Assembly (NCBI GenBank): GCA_947311845.1
Contig: CAMZMU010000096.1
Coordinates: 15,033,655 to 15,097,654, forward strand
Length of the DNA stretch: 64,000 nt
Source: Poa pratensis
Taxonomy: Eukaryota; Streptophyta; Magnoliopsida; Poales; Poaceae
Reading direction: 5' to 3'
Shown here: positions 36,948-49,000 of the stretch, one piece after another
How positions within the stretch are numbered: the stretch's first letter is position 1
Layout of the letters: every line of letters begins with the position of its first letter
The notes under the pieces: generated by a model
What the model saw: the letters and a program-made list of their open reading frames with translations, nothing else
Told to the model about the DNA's origin: nothing
Databases searched by the model: none
Program-made: the position numbers and the translations under genes

Positions 36948-38722
36948 TGATGCATGTAAAATGCATACATGAACTTTGCATTATTTTACTTATATTCCAG
37001 TCATATTTGCATCATATAAGGGTTATATCACTGTTTTATAATGATTTTGGGAATATTTGATATGTTTCCTATTTTTATGGAATTAACCCTGCGCAGGCAG
37101 AAAACCCTATTTCTTTTTTAATGTTTCAGGGACCCAAACGACGTCCAAATGACCTGGAAATTTACGAGCGTCAATTTTGGAAGGAACAAGACTGGGAGCG
37201 AAGGAAGCAAACAAGCGGAGGCCCGAGGGCCAATGAGTGGGCCCACGCGGCCCAGTACCTGGCCGCGTGGGACCCCCCTTTGGGCCTCGAGCTCCGTTGC
37301 CGTCGATCTTTCCTCCACCGACTCCGTTTTGACCTAAAAACGCCTATAAAAATAGTCCCCCGACGTTCTCTGGAAGGAGCGCCGCAGAAACACAGAAACA
37401 CCGAAACAGAGACCTGGAGCTGCAGATTGGAGGGGGAAAACTCCGGCGGGGCGCTGCCGGCGTGGTCTCCATCTTCTCCAACGACTTCTCCACCGTCTCC
37501 ATGATGAAGAGGGAGTAGTCCACCTCTGGACTATGGGTTTGTGGAAGTAACTTATGTATCTCTCTCTCTCGAGCTTCACTAATTAGTACCGTATGAGCTG
37601 CTGAACATGATTACGGTCATCTATGTAATACCTTTGTGGTGGATCTTTTTATGAGTTAATATATGTTTGAGATTGCAATGGTTTTGTTTCAGTTATGAAA
37701 GTAGATGCATATTATGTACCCCGTTCTTATTTGTCATGATCAAGCATGTTTATGAGAGCGTGTGAGGGGGAACGTGTGCATTAGTTGGAGTAACGGGGGG
37801 TGGCTAGTGCAGTGAACGTGAGAGAAAGTTCTGCGATCCACTTGGGTGTTTTACCTTACTTTGTTGCCTCACTAGGGATAAAAAGAAATACCATGCTACC
37901 GGAGATGTGGGTGTGACCATTGCCACTACTCCATGACTAGATCTAGCATGTTCTTATTTTAACTTCATGTCATGATACTTATTGCTATACTCTGAGTTAT
38001 CTTAATTACTGAGGTGTTATGATTTAGTTCGCATCTTGGTGGAGTATAAGAGAGACTAATAACCAAAAGGTCTCTATGTTAGGACGTGATGCCCATATAA
38101 TTATAACTTGTCATTAAACTGTTGTGTTGCAATCTCATATGTCAACTCTAGTGTTCCATTGTCTACCACTTTATTAAAGAGAGAGTGCATTTGTGAAACC
38201 ATGAACCCCGGTCCATTTTTAATCATAAGAAACACCTTTCCAACCACTTTTACCACTTTTCCATTTTCTGCCATTTAAAAATCCGAAAATACAAAAACAC
38301 TTTTACATCTTGCATTCATCATATAAAACCCAAAAATATCATTTATCATTGCTACCACCATCCTTGCATATTTATTTACCACCATTGCATATTTATTTCT
38401 TGTTTGCATTGCATATTATCTTGATATCATTCTACACCTTGTGCTTGACAACCACTAGGTGAGGTTGAGGACCAAAACATTTACTTTGTTTTGTAGGTAA
38501 CCAAAAGAAGGATAGGAAAGATAAATCTTCACTACTGATTCCCCGAGAGTTCGATATTAAACCCTCGAGTCACCCCTCGTGGGGAAAACACGTCTTCCAC
38601 TTACTACACACTCTGCACTTGGAGTCTCAACCTAACCCATTTACTTTTCACGCAGGTAACCACGCGAAGGAGCTAGCAAGTTTTCTGGCGCCGTTGTGGG
38701 GTAACTACGTGAAGTGCCATCA
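36948..38722 (+). repeat. 3' LTR, 1775 bp
   Basis: Same ends as the 5' LTR. Differences are small: for example a 4-bp shorter CTTT-run near 37115, a missing ACTT near 37732 and single-base changes near 37160-37250. The downstream duplication GGGAG confirms integrity. Confidence 0.92.
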
Positions 38723-38727
38723 GGGAG

Positions 38728-38900
38728 ATAGAAGCAGTGCGCTCGTCGCGGCGGAGCAGAAGCAGTGCGCTCGTCGCCGGGAGGCAGAAGCAGTGCGGTC
38801 GTCGCGGCGGAGCAGAAGCAGTGCGCTCGTCGCCGGCAGAAGCAGTGCGCTCCTCGCGTGGAGCAGAAGCAGTGCGCTCGTCGCGCCGGGAAGGGAGAGG
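38728..38900. repeat. GC-rich tandem repeat, unit GCAGAAGCAGTGCGCTCGTCGC
   Basis: Six or so copies of AGAAGCAGTGCGCTCGTCGC with 5-14 bp variable spacers follow directly after the retrotransposon; one related copy (CGCGCTCGTCGCGG) lies just left of it at 30554-30567. The element therefore landed at the edge of this array. No gene. Confidence 0.8.
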
Positions 38901-39059
38901 AAGAAGCAGTGCAGCGCGGTCGGGCGGTCGGAGAGTGCGGCGCGGTCGGGAGGATGAAGCACTATGGTGCGGCGCGGTCTGCCGAACTGGGCCAGGCCCA
39001 AGTGCAGTCGGGGGTACGCGGAGCTAAGCTCGCATCGCGGTACGCGATGTATAGGTTTT

Positions 39060-40230
39060 TCCCGCGTACGTGGTGGTGCAACGACGGCGGCCAGAGGTCA
39101 AGGTGGGCTTTTTTGCAGGCGGCCTGCTGCTCAAGCATGATGCATGCTTTTCTACTCCCTCCGATTTACAATAAGAACATGGTCAGCGTTTCTACCGCAT
39201 GCCCTGCCGCATGTGTTTCCGTCCAAAGACCTTGCTAGACTTCTACGCCCTCTAGCTACCGCCATGTCTCGTCTCCTGACAGAAATATAGACAATTCGAT
39301 AGAACGGAGTGAGGTCTCTTCTCGGTCATGCATGTGGGAACCCAGACTCCAATCTTGATCGATCTCAGTAACCCCTTGCCCCGATGTATCAGAATTGAGG
39401 CACGTACGTAATAATATAAGCATGCATGCATGCACATTCCACGCAGGCTTTCGTCCTACATATTAATATAGCAACTACCGGATACAACCAACAAGAGTCT
39501 CAAGCTGGGCCAGCAGCACACATACACCCAAACAAAGAAAGAAGGAACAAAAATGGAGACAGAGGCAGATTGACTAAGCGAAGGTGACCCGCATGCAACC
39601 GCTGCGCCCTCCGAAGAAGTACCACCTCGCTCCTACACCGAATCGTCGAGTAAAGGAGCGCCTCCAAGAAGGAAAGCAAGCGCTGCTGTCCGGGCCAGCG
39701 CACTGGTCCTAGGGTTCCCCCCGACACATAGAGGGAGGTGGACGAAGGGTAGCCACGACGCCCTTCAGGAAGGAAAGATGCCACCCTAAGGCGGCACCAC
39801 GTCGGTGTCGGGCAAGTTGACAAGGATTTCTCCCGAAACCCTGTCCACGACACCCGGGTAGCTAGGGCCTCATAAGGACGAGGCCTCGACATCGCCCCTA
39901 AGGCTAGCTAGGGCCTTAGGGGCGAAACGACGGATTTTCTACAGTCTTTGCTTGTCCAACGTGTATTCGGACCGTCGTTTCCGCGGTTGAACGGTTAGGA
40001 TTTGTCGTTGACCGATGGCTCGATCAACGAAAATCCTAGCCGTGCTCGGTCAACGCAACCTAACTGTTGAACCTCGGAAACTAACGGTCTAGATAGATGT
40101 TGCGCGCGTGCTCAACGAGTTTTTCAAATCAAAGATTCGATTAATTGGTGAACTTACTTACTATATCCGCTGCAGTAATGATCATAGGTACTCGTAATCA
40201 TGATAATGAAGACGAGGAGAGTATATCGAG
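39060..40230. repeat. Segmental duplication copy D
   Basis: 39060-39150 matches 3600-3680 (GACGACGG..CAAG.TGGGCTT, GCATGCTT), and 39175-40230 matches 4440-5100, for example GGTCAGCGTTTCTACCGCATG, GTCTCGTCT, CTCCAATCTTGATCG, CGATCAACG, AATCCTAGCCGTGCTCGGTC and CAACGAGTTTTTCAAATC. An insert of about 460 bp at 39460-39920, absent from copy A, has a 130-aa minus-strand frame without a recognisable domain. No gene supported. Confidence 0.75.
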
Positions 40231-40505
40231 GATGCTAATGCCGAGGAAGAAGGAGAAAGGAGGCAGCCATAGGGTGAGGAGCAACCAATATCACAATAAG
40301 CAAAGGGTCAAAAGGAAAAGGTTCCCCCAGTCAGAATGGTTGGTTCTTACCGTTCATGCACCGGTTAAATAACAGGGTATAAAGAGTGTAACCGACTACC
40401 GAGATGTTACCATGCGCATCCACATCAATCAATATGACATGCCCAATGATGCCACAAATGGAGGCTTTCACACCTTGGTCCAAAAATACATATAGGAGAG
40501 TATCC

Positions 40506-41905
40506 TCGTGAAGAATGAGACGCGAATGCCATAACCTTTGATTACATTCGTAAACATTCTAATGAATTTCCTGGAGTAATGGATAAGGTTCACATGATGA
40601 ATCAGGACAAGCCAAGAACATTGCATTGGATGGCAATGGCGTTCACCACATGGCAACATTCGATCTTCCCCGAGATGAAGACACATAGTCTCACCTTATT
40701 CTATTGAAATGAGGTGGTCGGAGGATCTCAGACAGTTTTATGCCAAGAGATATGTGAGGCATCGTAGAATAAGAATATGGATGCTCTCTACGTCAACATA
40801 AACAAGCTATTTCGTCGCACAATAACGCCAAAGGTAGGAAACTACGAAAATGTTCATGCTTATGCAATCAATCTTCTTTTTTTAGTGCAAACATAACATA
40901 CCTATCCATGTCATGGATTTCATGTTCAATGAGATCAAGTATGCTTGCACGGATCAAAAACGTTCTCTCCCGTTTGCACCTTTATCAAAAACTTACTGGT
41001 GGAGTGAGTCGAGACTAGTACCCTCCCTTTTTGAAAGATGTGATAGACTGTGTATACGATGAAGATTACAAATGAGAAGGATGAGTATGCTAACTATAAG
41101 GGGAAGGCAACTGAAGCCGAGACTTGATCAAGCTCTACTTCGAGGTACAACGGGAAGCAAAACTTGATATTGACTAGAATAAAGTCATTTTTCAATATTT
41201 GCATTTCCAACTCCGTGGAGATCACATGTAAAAGCCCCCCAGCCCCCCGAGATGGCCAAGAACATTCGTGAAGAATGAGACGCGAAGGCCATCAACTTTG
41301 ATTACATTCGTAAAACATTCTAATGAATTTCCTGGAGTAATGGATAAGGTTCACATGATGAATCAGACAAGCCAAGAACATTGCATTGGATGGCTAATGG
41401 CGTTCACCACATGGCAGCATTCGATCTTCCCAGGATGAAGACACATAGTCTCACCTTATTCTATTGAAATGAGGTGGTCGGAGATCTCAGACAGTTTTAT
41501 GCCAAGAGATACGTGGGGCATCGTAGAATAAGAATATGGATGCTCTCTACGTCAACATAAACAAGCTATTTCGTCGCACAATAACGCCAAAGGTAGGAAA
41601 CTACGAAAATGTTCATGCTTATGCAATCAATCTTCTTTTTTTAGTGCAAGCATAACATACCTATCCATGTCATGGATTTTCATGTTCAATGAGATCAAGT
41701 ATGCTTGCACGGATCAAAAAACGTTTCTCTCCCGTTTGCACCTTTTATCCAAAAACTTATTGGTGGAGTGAGTCGAGACTAGTACCCTCCCTTTTTGAAA
41801 GATGTGATAGACTGTTTATACGATGAAGATTACAAAGAGAAGGATGAGCATGCTAACTATAAGGGGAAGGCAACTAAAGCCGAAACTTGATCAAGCTCTA
41901 CCCCC
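40506..41905. repeat. 760-bp direct tandem duplication
   Basis: GTGAAGAATGAGACGCGAA occurs at 40508 and 41268, and the following 630 bases match with few indels up to CAAGCTCTAC (41138 and 41900). The second unit ends in a run of 25 C (41901-41925). It may derive from a degraded coding sequence, but no frame is long enough to call. 40230-40506 and 41926-42880 show no gene or repeat. Confidence 0.85.
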
Positions 41906-42891
41906 CCCCCCCCCCCCCCCCCCCCGACATTCATGGAACAAGAAAGTGAAATCAAGGGATGGCCCCTAAAGGGAAGAGTGACCGTTCTGAGTAATCCACC
42001 AGTAAAGCTTACAAGACGTGCGTGTAACCGTGCTTGTAAAACTTGAGATTATTAATTTTCGAATGTAGGTGCTCTATGATCATGTATGCGTCCAAGACAT
42101 GATTATTTTGCGTGCCTCGATATTCTGTTTTAGCACATTATCTATACGATTTTCCTCGGATAATAAAATGTGACGTTGAAGTTGAGTAGCAAACCAGAAA
42201 CGAACAGTTCCGAGAATCATCCAGGTACTGTTGGGATAATCTATGTTGCCTACCTGACCGTCCAGGCAAACAGCCGGGTACAGCTCGGTTGCCCTCTGTT
42301 GCCGGCCGGACTAACCGAGCACCATCTATATAGGTCCAGTTAGAGCTTACAGGCCGACACGATTTTCCGAGGCTTAGCGTAGCTGCTATGCCCATTTGGA
42401 GCTTACAGGCCAACTGCGTAAGCCGAGGCACCCCACACACTATGGTTGGCCGCCCCGGCCAATCATCCGAGTGCAGGCCCGGCTGATTTCTATTTAGTCG
42501 ACACTCCGACAATCATCCGGTGTCGCCCATCCATAATCTGTTGGTTCTTTTGTTTTTTAATTAGGATTCACACATTGGAATTCAATTTCTGAAACATTGG
42601 TAAAGAGGCTAAACCACACACATTATAAAATTGGAAATGACTTCTGTAAATTAAACACAATATCGGAATCTGGAAAAGAAAACATGATGTAAAACGAAAA
42701 AGCATATCTAAAGTGTTAAGAAAAACAAACATCACTTCTATCGATATCTTGCTTTCAGCCACCGTGGAATGAAGTTGCACCTCTAGTTATGTTCAGCTAC
42801 CATATTCCTACAGAAGTGGACACACAAAATTAACGACAAACTATCGAATATGAAACCAAGCAACAACACTAGCTTAAACATATAAAAAAAC

Positions 42892-44057
42892 TTACTTCGG
42901 ATTTTGAGGGCATTTGCGTCGGTTATGTCCTCTAGTTTTGCATATGCCACACACCTGCCTGCTTATCTTGTTGAGTGCGAGTGTTGTACCATCTTTCGAC
43001 AACGGGGGGTTATCCTGTTTTGGTCTTTCATGTTTTGCTTAGGGCCGCCTTTGCTGGATACTTTATTGAGATCACCAACTGCAACATTACGTCCTTCATA
43101 CTCAGGTGCATCTTCGTTGTTGAAGCTTGTGTGACCACGCGCTCTACCCTTTGAGATTATGTCTAGGAGATAATTCTTCAGCTTATGGTACAAGACTGGG
43201 TCTTTGCATGCCACACGGCAAGCTTTTTCCCCTAACACCATCAGCTCGAGATATCTTTGTTGCTGCACTGATCCTGCCCCTAACACATGAAACTTTCCGT
43301 GTCTCTCTTTGTACATCCAACTGCGGTTGTCTTCTACATTGCTACATAAATAAAGAACAATTTGGTTTTTCAATTACTTATATGGAAGATCGAGGTATAG
43401 TACAAGCAAATCATGGTTGTAAAGTGCAGTATCAACAGCAAAAAATCATTTATTGAGTGTAGATGCAGAACGTATTTAATTTCAAAATCCAACTTGAAGA
43501 CCAAAGTTTATAGTACTCTCTCCGTCCAAAAATAAGTGTCTCAAATTTGTCAAAAAGTGAATGTATCTATACATGAAACATGTCTAAAGTATAATATATA
43601 TATAGAGAGAGAACAATTTTTTTATCCTGCATGCACTGACCATAGTTCAGTAATACGTATCAGAATACTGAAAATTGCATCAATCAAACAATTCTATATC
43701 CTCCGTGCATCGACCATACCAAATACTATTATCAATAACTAATACAGCTAGATAAGAAAGCTAACTTGCGGGCAGATTTATTACCAACTCCAACTTTCTG
43801 AACAAACAAAGACGGGGAACTTAGTTCAGGCTCAAACTTTTTAATGTCACGAGCACCAGTAGGGGACCTAACTCGATTTTCGCAGCCAAGGTGGAAAATT
43901 GGTGTATGTTATTTGTCATTGTTAACTCAATCCGGGAAGCGAGGCAGACTCACGTATCAGTTTGCTACTAGCTAACAAGACACAACGGAAGAGGGGGGAG
44001 AACAGAGGGATACCTTGTCGCTCCACTGTGATCGATCCGTGTCGATTGGTCGGCCAT
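42892..44057 (-). pseudogene. Shortened FAR1-related (FRS-like) gene with C-terminal zinc knuckle
   Basis: Exon 1 44057-44014 (MADQSTRIDHSGAT.., donor AAG|GTATCC); exon 2 43341-42892 (acceptor ATGTAG). They join in frame (AG|C). Exon 2 matches the tail of FAR1-related proteins: RYLELMVLGEKACRVACKD, HKLKNYLLDIISK, KGGPKQNMKDQNRITP, then a knuckle CGICKTRGHNRRKCP (CX2CX4HX4C) ending at TAA 42892. The FAR1 DNA-binding, MULE-type transposase and SWIM domains are absent, so the protein would be about 160 aa against 600-800 usual. The frame shifts at a six-G run (43004-43009), separating the knuckle from the rest. The intron (43342-44013) holds a Stowaway half-terminus near 43514. Could be a deletion derivative of a FAR1-like element. 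Confidence 0.6.
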
Positions 44058-44768
44058 TGGAGAGGAACTCTTGGGCAATCGTCGTAGAGAAAGCAAGCCC
44101 TAGATCGGTTCTGGAGAACGACGACAATGGGGAAGAGTTTGCTTTTTGGAAGGGGATCAGGAGACTATGACAGTTTTATGACTTCGCCCCGCAATTATTT
44201 CGGTGGGCGTGACACGAAATCAGCGAAAAATCACCAAAAATAAGCCGCCCAACCCAGCAATGGGTCCAACGCGGCCGCTACTGAAGGCCCAAGGACCCAG
44301 GATCGCTTTGTAAACCATGGTGCATGACATGTTACTCTAGATCACATACTGATCTCAATTTTGCAACAAATTGCACCTGTTTGTATTGATTTAGTAATTT
44401 CCCAAAAAAATAATTCTCCAGAATTATTTGCATCAAATATTTCCCAATTACTGCCACAAAAAATGTAAAAATGGCTTCCATTGTCATTTCCTTCCAACCG
44501 GTGATTCATTTTTCCTGTCACAACTTTACTGGTTGAAGTTGCCTATAATGGCTTCCATTGTCATTTCCTTCCAATAGGTGATCATTTTTCAACCCCTCAA
44601 TTCAGAATGAGTAGGATTTGTTCCGATTCCTCAATTTTTTTTTTCAACTGGCGGGCTTCACCCCTCTCCTTTACTAGAACGGAAACAACATAGTAGTTCA
44701 AGGTTTGTTACAGTAACTCCGATTGCTCAATATGGGGTAGCATCACTTCCTTCGGTTAAAAAATGGTA

Positions 44769-44862
44769 CTACATCCGATCGGAATTAGTTGTCGCGAGTT
44801 GTACACCACGTTTGTACCAAACTAGCTATCTGTCCACGACAATCAAAAACGATCGGAGGGAG
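44769..44862. mobile_element. Diverged Stowaway MITE
   Basis: CTACATCCGATCGGAA..., mirrored by CGATCGGAGGGAG, with TA on both sides. 44060-44760 and 44870-45230 hold no gene; a short repeat ATGGCTTCCATTGTCATTTC occurs twice (44470 and 44549). Confidence 0.65.
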
Positions 44863-45244
44863 TAATAGTACTCTGGCGTTCAAACTAATTTCACTAAATA
44901 AAATTTGAATTCGTGGAATCTGACTCAGAACCCAAACAGCTATCTAGTCCATCAACCACTACACTAAAGTCAAGGTTATGTTAAGAACATGCTCTATTTT
45001 TTTGTTGAAGTGTAATCTCTCGGATTTATTAAAATTTGAACGAAAATCGCTAGTTTTGTGAATTTCGCTCGAAAATTCGACAATTTTTTTCCCTGTGCGT
45101 AGTGTGCTCATGTACTTGTTCTCAGAATGCACCTACAACAATGCAGTATGGTCCCACTTTGCTAATCTTTTCGAGGCTGAGACGCTAAAACCGGAGAACT
45201 GTCTCGGCAAGGATCTTTCGGTACAAGAAGAATAGCTAGAAGGG

Positions 45245-45481
45245 ATGCTCAAAGCCAACTCAAAGGAGAAGAAGAAAACAACTTTTTCCTCAACTCAGCT
45301 AATCTGCTGGGAATTATGGAACGAGCGGAATAAAAGAATTTTCAATAACAAAGTCATTCCTTTCAATTGCCTAATCGCAAGGATCCGTGATGAGGCTCAC
45401 TCTTGGAGCATGGCCGTGCACCGCTGCCTCTTCCGCTGCAGTATGGTGGCGCACCATTTGACCCAGGCTGAATTCATGTAA
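45245..45481 (+). pseudogene. LINE ORF2 C-terminal fragment
   Basis: 78-aa frame with STQLICWELWNERNKRIF, matching the end of L1-type plant ORF2 after zf-RVT (W..W.ERN.R.F). It is the same protein region as in the 7.8-kb fragment but a different copy. Upstream frames are broken and no target duplication was found. Confidence 0.6.
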
Positions 45482-46081
45482 TTTTCTTTCAAAGGCTACT
45501 TTCCCATCCTCTGTACTGTAAAATTTCAAAAAGTAGGAACAAGTTTTCACCAGCAGCCCGGTAGCCCGTCTTTGGCGGGGCCTTGGTCTGCTGACAATTG
45601 CTATTCACGGGCTATGGGCCGACAAAACCATCCTGCCGTCTACTCCGTCGGATCTAAACTCAACGGATGGACGCCCCCAACCAGGCCTGTACTAGCCGTT
45701 GTCTGTTCCTGCCGAAGCGCCGGCCACCACGGCGCGGCGGCGGCGCTGCCTGGGATGCGGCTACCGTTCAGTGGCGGCGCTATCAAAAAAATTCCGATGG
45801 AGATTCCCTTCGTAACCCCGAGAGCTTCGCAGGCCAAGCGGCGGAGGGGATCGGTTGCGGCGAGGTGCGTCTCCGGCTCCGCTCCACGTGTTCTTGTCCC
45901 TTCCTGCACTGGTCTGCATCTATCAAAAAATACTTTTGTTTATCGGTTTGCGCAATTGGATGCTAGCTTCTTCTTCCAACTTGCGATTATCTAATCAATT
46001 GGCCACATCTCGGCGATCTCACTTCACGGTACACAAGGCGGTAGGCGGTGGTGGTAGAGCACGCCGAGGAGGGGAGATCAG

Positions 46082-49000
46082 ATGGCACCGCCGCGGCGCG
46101 TGTGCGTGACCGGCGGCGGCGGGTTCATCGCCTCGTGGCTCGTCAAGCTGCTCCTCTCCCGCGGCTACGCCGTCCACGCCACCCTCCGCGACCCATGTAT
46201 GGATGCACAGCGACCAAACTGTTCCTCTCGCCAGCGCAACTGCCCCGCTTTCAATCGTGTCGAGATGTCGTTTGCTTTGCGATCCTAGCTGTGCCTGATC
46301 CAATGAGCTCCACTTGGAGAAAACAAGAGTTCAATCGATCCGGGACAAAGGCGAATCGCCGAGCTGTGCGAGAAAGCGAAGTGCCTAGCTGGGCACTGTA
46401 TATTGTTCTAATCAGTGGCTGAATGCTCTTTCAGGTGATCCCAAGAATGTCCATCTCAAGCAGCTGGACGAGGCCCCGGGGAATCTGCACCTGTTCAAGG
46501 CCGACGTGCTCGACTGCGAGACGCTGACAAGTGCCTTCGAGGGATGCGAGGGGGTCTTCCACCTCGCCACTCCAGTGCCTGAAGATAAGATTGTTGATCC
46601 TGAGGCAGGTGTCTCTTTCAAACTGATGCTTCGGTGCCTTAATATCAGTTCATGGGCTACTGCAGCTACATAATTTGGTACCATACTGTGTTTGAATTGA
46701 TAGTGGAACATGCTTGCGAAGAATCCCTATTGCATTTGGCACATCGCTCTAAGGTTTGCTTATCACTTAAATGCACCTTCAATCCCCTATAAGTTGCTCC
46801 ATGTGTTTATATATGCTATAATAATAGAATCACAAAGGCTTCAGTTGCAGTTTTGTGTGCTTGCAAAAATATAGGTAGTAACTAGTGCCATGCAAAATAG
46901 TAGATTGTTATGTGCTTTGGCTGTGTGTGCTGACATTGTTCAAATTATCCGAATATTGGAAGTGATTGCTGTGAGGATGCTTTTCTTGTTGGTATTGTGA
47001 ATCTTGAACATAGAAGTGCTACAGCTTTACTCACCAAATTTTAAAATGCATACGTGTAGTCAGAAGTAATGGCTCCAGCAGTTACGGGCACTTCAAATGT
47101 GCTAAAGGTTTGCTCGGCTATGAAGGTTCAGAAAGTCATCATCTTGTCCTCCACTGCTGCTGTTGATTTTAACCCGGATTGGCCTCAAGATAAGCTCAAA
47201 GATGAGAGTTGCTGGTCAGACAAAGAGTTCTGCAAGGAGAATGAGGTTATAAATGCTACTACCTCCGTTCCTAAATATAAGCCTTTTTAGCCTTTTCTGG
47301 ATTCGTACGTATCTAGACGTATTTTTATTGTGTTTATTCACTCATTTCAGTCCATATTGAAGTGATCAAAATATCTTATAATTTGGAACGGAGTGAGTAT
47401 TTAGTAACCAAACTGTCATATCACTATGTATAAATCACAATGCACAGGCGGACACATGACTATATATACTGTTATACTTATCTGATCCTTCTTCTGGTGC
47501 CTTGTAGTGATATATTATGAAAGGCGTGTATTGATATGAATCTGTAAAGTCTTGATAGAGATAATTGACAACTGAATCGTGACATATACCGTTTTATGCT
47601 TGCAGGACTGGTACTCTGTTGCCAAGATTATGGCTGAACAGGCATCCTTCGAATATTCAAAAAAAAAAGGATTAAATGTTGTCACACTTTGCCCTCCTTT
47701 AGTTTTTGGCCCATTATTACAGCCTACGGTGAACACCAGTAGTAAATTCTTAATCTTTGTCATAAAAGGTAATACTAATTTGTGTCCATTTGTTCTCCTT
47801 TATAGCAGAACCTTTACATTAATAATTATCGTGTTTGGCTAGGTAAGTTGGTTTTGCTCCTTAGTAGCTACACCCTCCGTTTTTTAATATAAGATGTTTT
47901 AGGTGTTACACATGTTGTCTAGATTCACACTAAAATGAGTGACATACACACTAAAACGTGTCTAGATGCATTTTTAATTTTGTATAAATGTGAATGTTGA
48001 CAAAGGGCTAAAACATCTATATTAAAAAACAGAGGGAGTGGTCACTATATTTTGGTCGGCAGTTCTAAATCTATGGTCCCAGAGAGTGAGATCAGATATT
48101 GGGCACCATTTTTACATGGTTTTGATAGAGGTAGCGAAATACCAACGCACAGTGAGAGTCCCAAACTTTCCACAGAACGATAAGTAGAATTCATGGCCAG
48201 TCCCAAATCTTCCACAGCTAGTCAAGATTTTTGTTAATCAAGCCTATCTATTAGTTGGGGAATTTCTTCGTGTTGTCCAACCCAAGACTTTTAGAAGGAT
48301 CATACTGATGGTTCACGTTGTTAGATACTGATGGGAATAGGATTATACTGATAGTTTATGTTGTTAGATATAGATGGGATCATGTTAGACATTTTCTGTC
48401 GTTAGACATGGATCTGCTTGAACTTGAGTTAGTAGAAAATTCTGAACAATTGGTACCAGTCATTATCTAAAATATATGTTGTTTGGAGATGATAGCTAGT
48501 TTATTCTCCGGGACATGTTTGTCCACTATATTCTTTTTAAAGATAGCTGTTATTCCTTTTTATGATGCTCAACAGCTGTGAGATGAGGACGTCCATCCAT
48601 AAGGTGATCATTTACGACCTGTTGCATTTGACTCCACACTGGGTGGCTCATTGTTGTTGATATTATGCACATAGGAATATGAATCGCAATCCAAAGAGCC
48701 ACACATACCGAATTCAGTGCTAGAACTATCGAGTCTTAGAAGCAGCACATTTGGTGTGTTACCGAATCTTTTGGGAAATGAGTATTCCTGAAAAAGTATC
48801 CTTGTTCTCCTGTCTTGTTCTTGCTGTCGGGGCTAGAGAAATGGGCTTGCCTGACTGTACTAAAACTCCGTTAACCAGATCATTGTATTACAGGAGGTCC
48901 TGACGTGATGAACAACAAGCTGTGGCACATGGTAGACGTCCGTGATGTGGCCGACGCCTTACTTCTGGTATACGAGAAGGCGGAATCATCCGAGAGATAC

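Larger units (their letters stand above)
30573..38722 (+). mobile_element. Complete non-autonomous LTR retrotransposon, 8.15 kb
   Basis: Two near-identical LTRs (30573-32352 and 36948-38722), both TG...CA, with a perfect 5-bp target duplication GGGAG at 30568-30572 and 38723-38727. Primer site for tRNA-Asp at 32364; purine-rich tract just before the 3' LTR. The internal 4.6 kb codes for gag and an aspartic protease only; no reverse transcriptase, RNase H or integrase motif is seen. The gag and protease type and the primer site suggest a Ty3/gypsy lineage. It must be moved by another element's enzymes. LTR divergence is small (scattered substitutions and 1-4 base indels), so the insertion is recent. 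Confidence 0.92.

Noticed and set aside
39500..39892. 130-aa minus-strand frame in copy D
   Set aside because: Lies in a segment missing from copy A, no recognisable domain, and composition follows local GC content.
41901..41925. C25 run as a functional element
   Set aside because: Homopolymer lengths are unreliable in assemblies and nothing else supports a function; kept only as a possible breakpoint marker.
42138..42512. 124-aa minus-strand frame
   Set aside because: No domain recognised, no neighbouring exons or repeat ends; likely chance.
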